Assembly (NCBI GenBank): GCA_030684405.1
Contig: JAUXYA010000011.1
Span: 310,001-374,000 of the forward strand
Origin: Burkholderiales bacterium
GTDB lineage: Bacteria; Pseudomonadota; Gammaproteobacteria; Burkholderiales; SG8-41
Length of the DNA: 64,000 nt
Direction of reading: 5' to 3'
Of this stretch, positions 62,955-64,000 are shown in pieces. Below the pieces are notes generated by a model, which did not search any database, was not told the origin of the DNA, and worked only from the letters and a program-made list of their open reading frames with translations. The translations under genes were made by a program, and so were the position numbers. How positions within the stretch are numbered: the first letter of the stretch is position 1; each line of letters begins with the position of its first letter.

Positions 62955-64000
62955 GCCCGCCCTCCCGCCGCGCGCAGTCGCGGATCGAACGCGTCACGCA
63001 CCGCATCCGCAAAAAGGTTGGCCGCGAGCACCAGCGCGAGCATAAACACGAAGGCCGCGGCAAGTGACCACCACACCATAGGCTCGCGCGCCATTTCCAG
63101 CCGCGCGCCGTTGATCATCGTGCCGAAACTGATCATAGACGGGTCCACGCCGACGCCGATGTAGGACAGCACCGCCTCGGCGAGCACGAGGCCGCTGAAA
63201 TCCATTACCAGCGCGATCATCACGATGTGCATCACATTCGGCGTCAGGTGACGCATCATGATGCGCCAGTGCGACACACCAAAGGCCTGCGCCGCCTGGA
63301 CATATTCGAGTTCGCGCAACTTGAGCACCTCGCCACGCAGCAACCGGCACAGCCCTGTCCAGCTGGTAATGCCGAGAATCACGCACAGCGCCAGCAGGCG
63401 CACGTCAGCTCGGATCTCGGTGCTCGGGAATAGCTCCTGATGGTTTTCAACGTAGACCTGCATCATCAGCACGGCAGCCGCGATCAGCAGCACGCCGGGG
63501 ATCGACGACAGCGTCGTGTACAGGTACTGGATCAGGTCGTCGATCCAGCCGCGGAAATAACCGGCCATCACCCCGAGTACCAGCGCGAAAGGCAGGGTCA
63601 CCAGCGTCGCCAACGTACCTATGACGAGGCCGGTGCGCACGCTTTTCAGCGCCTGGTAGAGCACGTCCTGACCCACCTTGTCGGTTCCGAGCACGTGGTA
63701 ATGGGTCGCCAGCGCGGCCACCGGCCCCGCGACCACCAGCACCGCACCCAGCGCGCAGAGCACGGCACGCCATTGCAGCGGAGTCCTTCCACTCCAGACC
63801 TCGCGCCAGGCTGCCTCGATGCCCGATTCCGTGCGGCGCGCTGTCATCGCAGCCACCCCGATGGCAGCGACGAACCACAGCAGCAGGGCCAGTGAAAAGC
63901 CACGGAAGGCCCGCGCTGCCACATCCGCCCAGCGGTCGGCCTGCGGGTCCGCGAGATGCGCACCGCCGTGGCGCAGCCGCGGGAACAGGCGGTCCTCGCG
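62951..64000 (-). CDS. ABC peptide transporter permease (YejE/DppC-like), partial
   Basis: This inner-membrane permease, at least 350 residues, has several helices and the ABC coupling motif in the C-terminal half, with EYVQAAQAFGVSHWRIMMRH. No stop lies between the first internal start (GTG at 63922) and the window edge: the frame continues RLFPRLRHGGAHLADPQADR to base 64000. The N-terminus is therefore outside. With the downstream double ATPase it forms the second permease and ATPase of a YejBEF-type transporter. A second permease and a binding protein should lie to the right. Confidence 0.88.
   Translation of the reverse strand, partial: REDRLFPRLRHGGAHLADPQADRWADVAARAFRGFSLALLLWFVAAIGVAAMTARRTESGIEAAWREVWSGRTPLQWRAVLCALGAVLVVAGPVAALATHYHVLGTDKVGQDVLYQALKSVRTGLVIGTLATLVTLPFALVLGVMAGYFRGWIDDLIQYLYTTLSSIPGVLLIAAAVLMMQVYVENHQELFPSTEIRADVRLLALCVILGITSWTGLCRLLRGEVLKLRELEYVQAAQAFGVSHWRIMMRHLTPNVMHIVMIALVMDFSGLVLAEAVLSYIGVGVDPSMISFGTMINGARLEMAREPMVWWSLAAAFVFMLALVLAANLFADAVRDAFDPRLRAAGGRA

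Overview
The window looks like a chromosome segment of a high-GC betaproteobacterium, most likely Burkholderiales-like. The basis is the several Bug/TctC solute-binding proteins, the gloB / methyltransferase / rnhA / dnaQ block, betaproteobacterial-type tRNAs and a PEP-CTERM protein. I cannot name a genus.

Left part (1-37 kb). This is mostly catabolic and housekeeping chromosome. Leftward from 3.7 kb runs an operon of two fumarylacetoacetase-family hydrolases and a tripartite tricarboxylate transporter (tctC-tctB-tctA, cut by the window edge). Then come an MFS protein, two Tat-signal aldo/keto reductases around a ketopantoate-reductase-like gene, two lipoproteins, an aminotransferase, a small toxin-antitoxin pair, a polytopic membrane protein, an SDR, a D-2-hydroxyacid dehydrogenase, Rnk, a PAS-GGDEF sensor, a metallo-hydrolase, a NUDIX hydrolase, a beta-hydroxyacid dehydrogenase, XdhC, CoxG, a dienelactone hydrolase and a GST. 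These are followed by a frameshifted queuosine-precursor transporter, tRNA-Pro, an MFS carrier with a divergent LysR regulator, and a bactofilin.

The most notable gene lies at 31164-31703 (minus). Two short open frames separated by a TGA join into one 179-residue protein with the motif Sec-Gly-Ser-Cys (UGSC), and a strong stem-loop lies directly after the TGA. I read it as a UGSC-family selenoprotein. It overlaps by ATGA with a 370-residue protein of unknown function. Around it are an orphan Bug protein, an Asp/Glu-racemase-fold protein that seems to lack both catalytic cysteines, and a double carboxymuconolactone-decarboxylase-like protein.

Middle part (38.6-54.6 kb). tRNA-Val(CAC) at 38598-38672 is the attachment site of a genomic island. 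Its last 52 bases are repeated exactly at 51406-51457. Between the copies lie a tyrosine recombinase, a LprI-like protein, a complete type I restriction-modification operon (hsdM-hsdS-hsdR), a serine recombinase, small HTH and ParB-like genes behind a palindrome-rich control region, and a PEP-CTERM protein. Beyond the right repeat is a lower-GC, decayed stretch: a truncated DUF1376 gene, a nuclease fragment and an integrase fragment. It ends near a degenerate third copy of the att core at about 54534-54558, which suggests an older element in tandem.

Right part (54.6-64 kb). Core genes resume: nudC, transaldolase, dnaQ, rnhA, a methyltransferase, gloB, mltD, and a dipeptide-type ABC transporter (double ATPase and permease, cut by the edge).

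Several short repeat families sit in gene gaps. One of them (GATGAGTGATGA-type palindromes) also lies inside the linker of the double ABC ATPase and supplies the stop codons of neighbouring genes.
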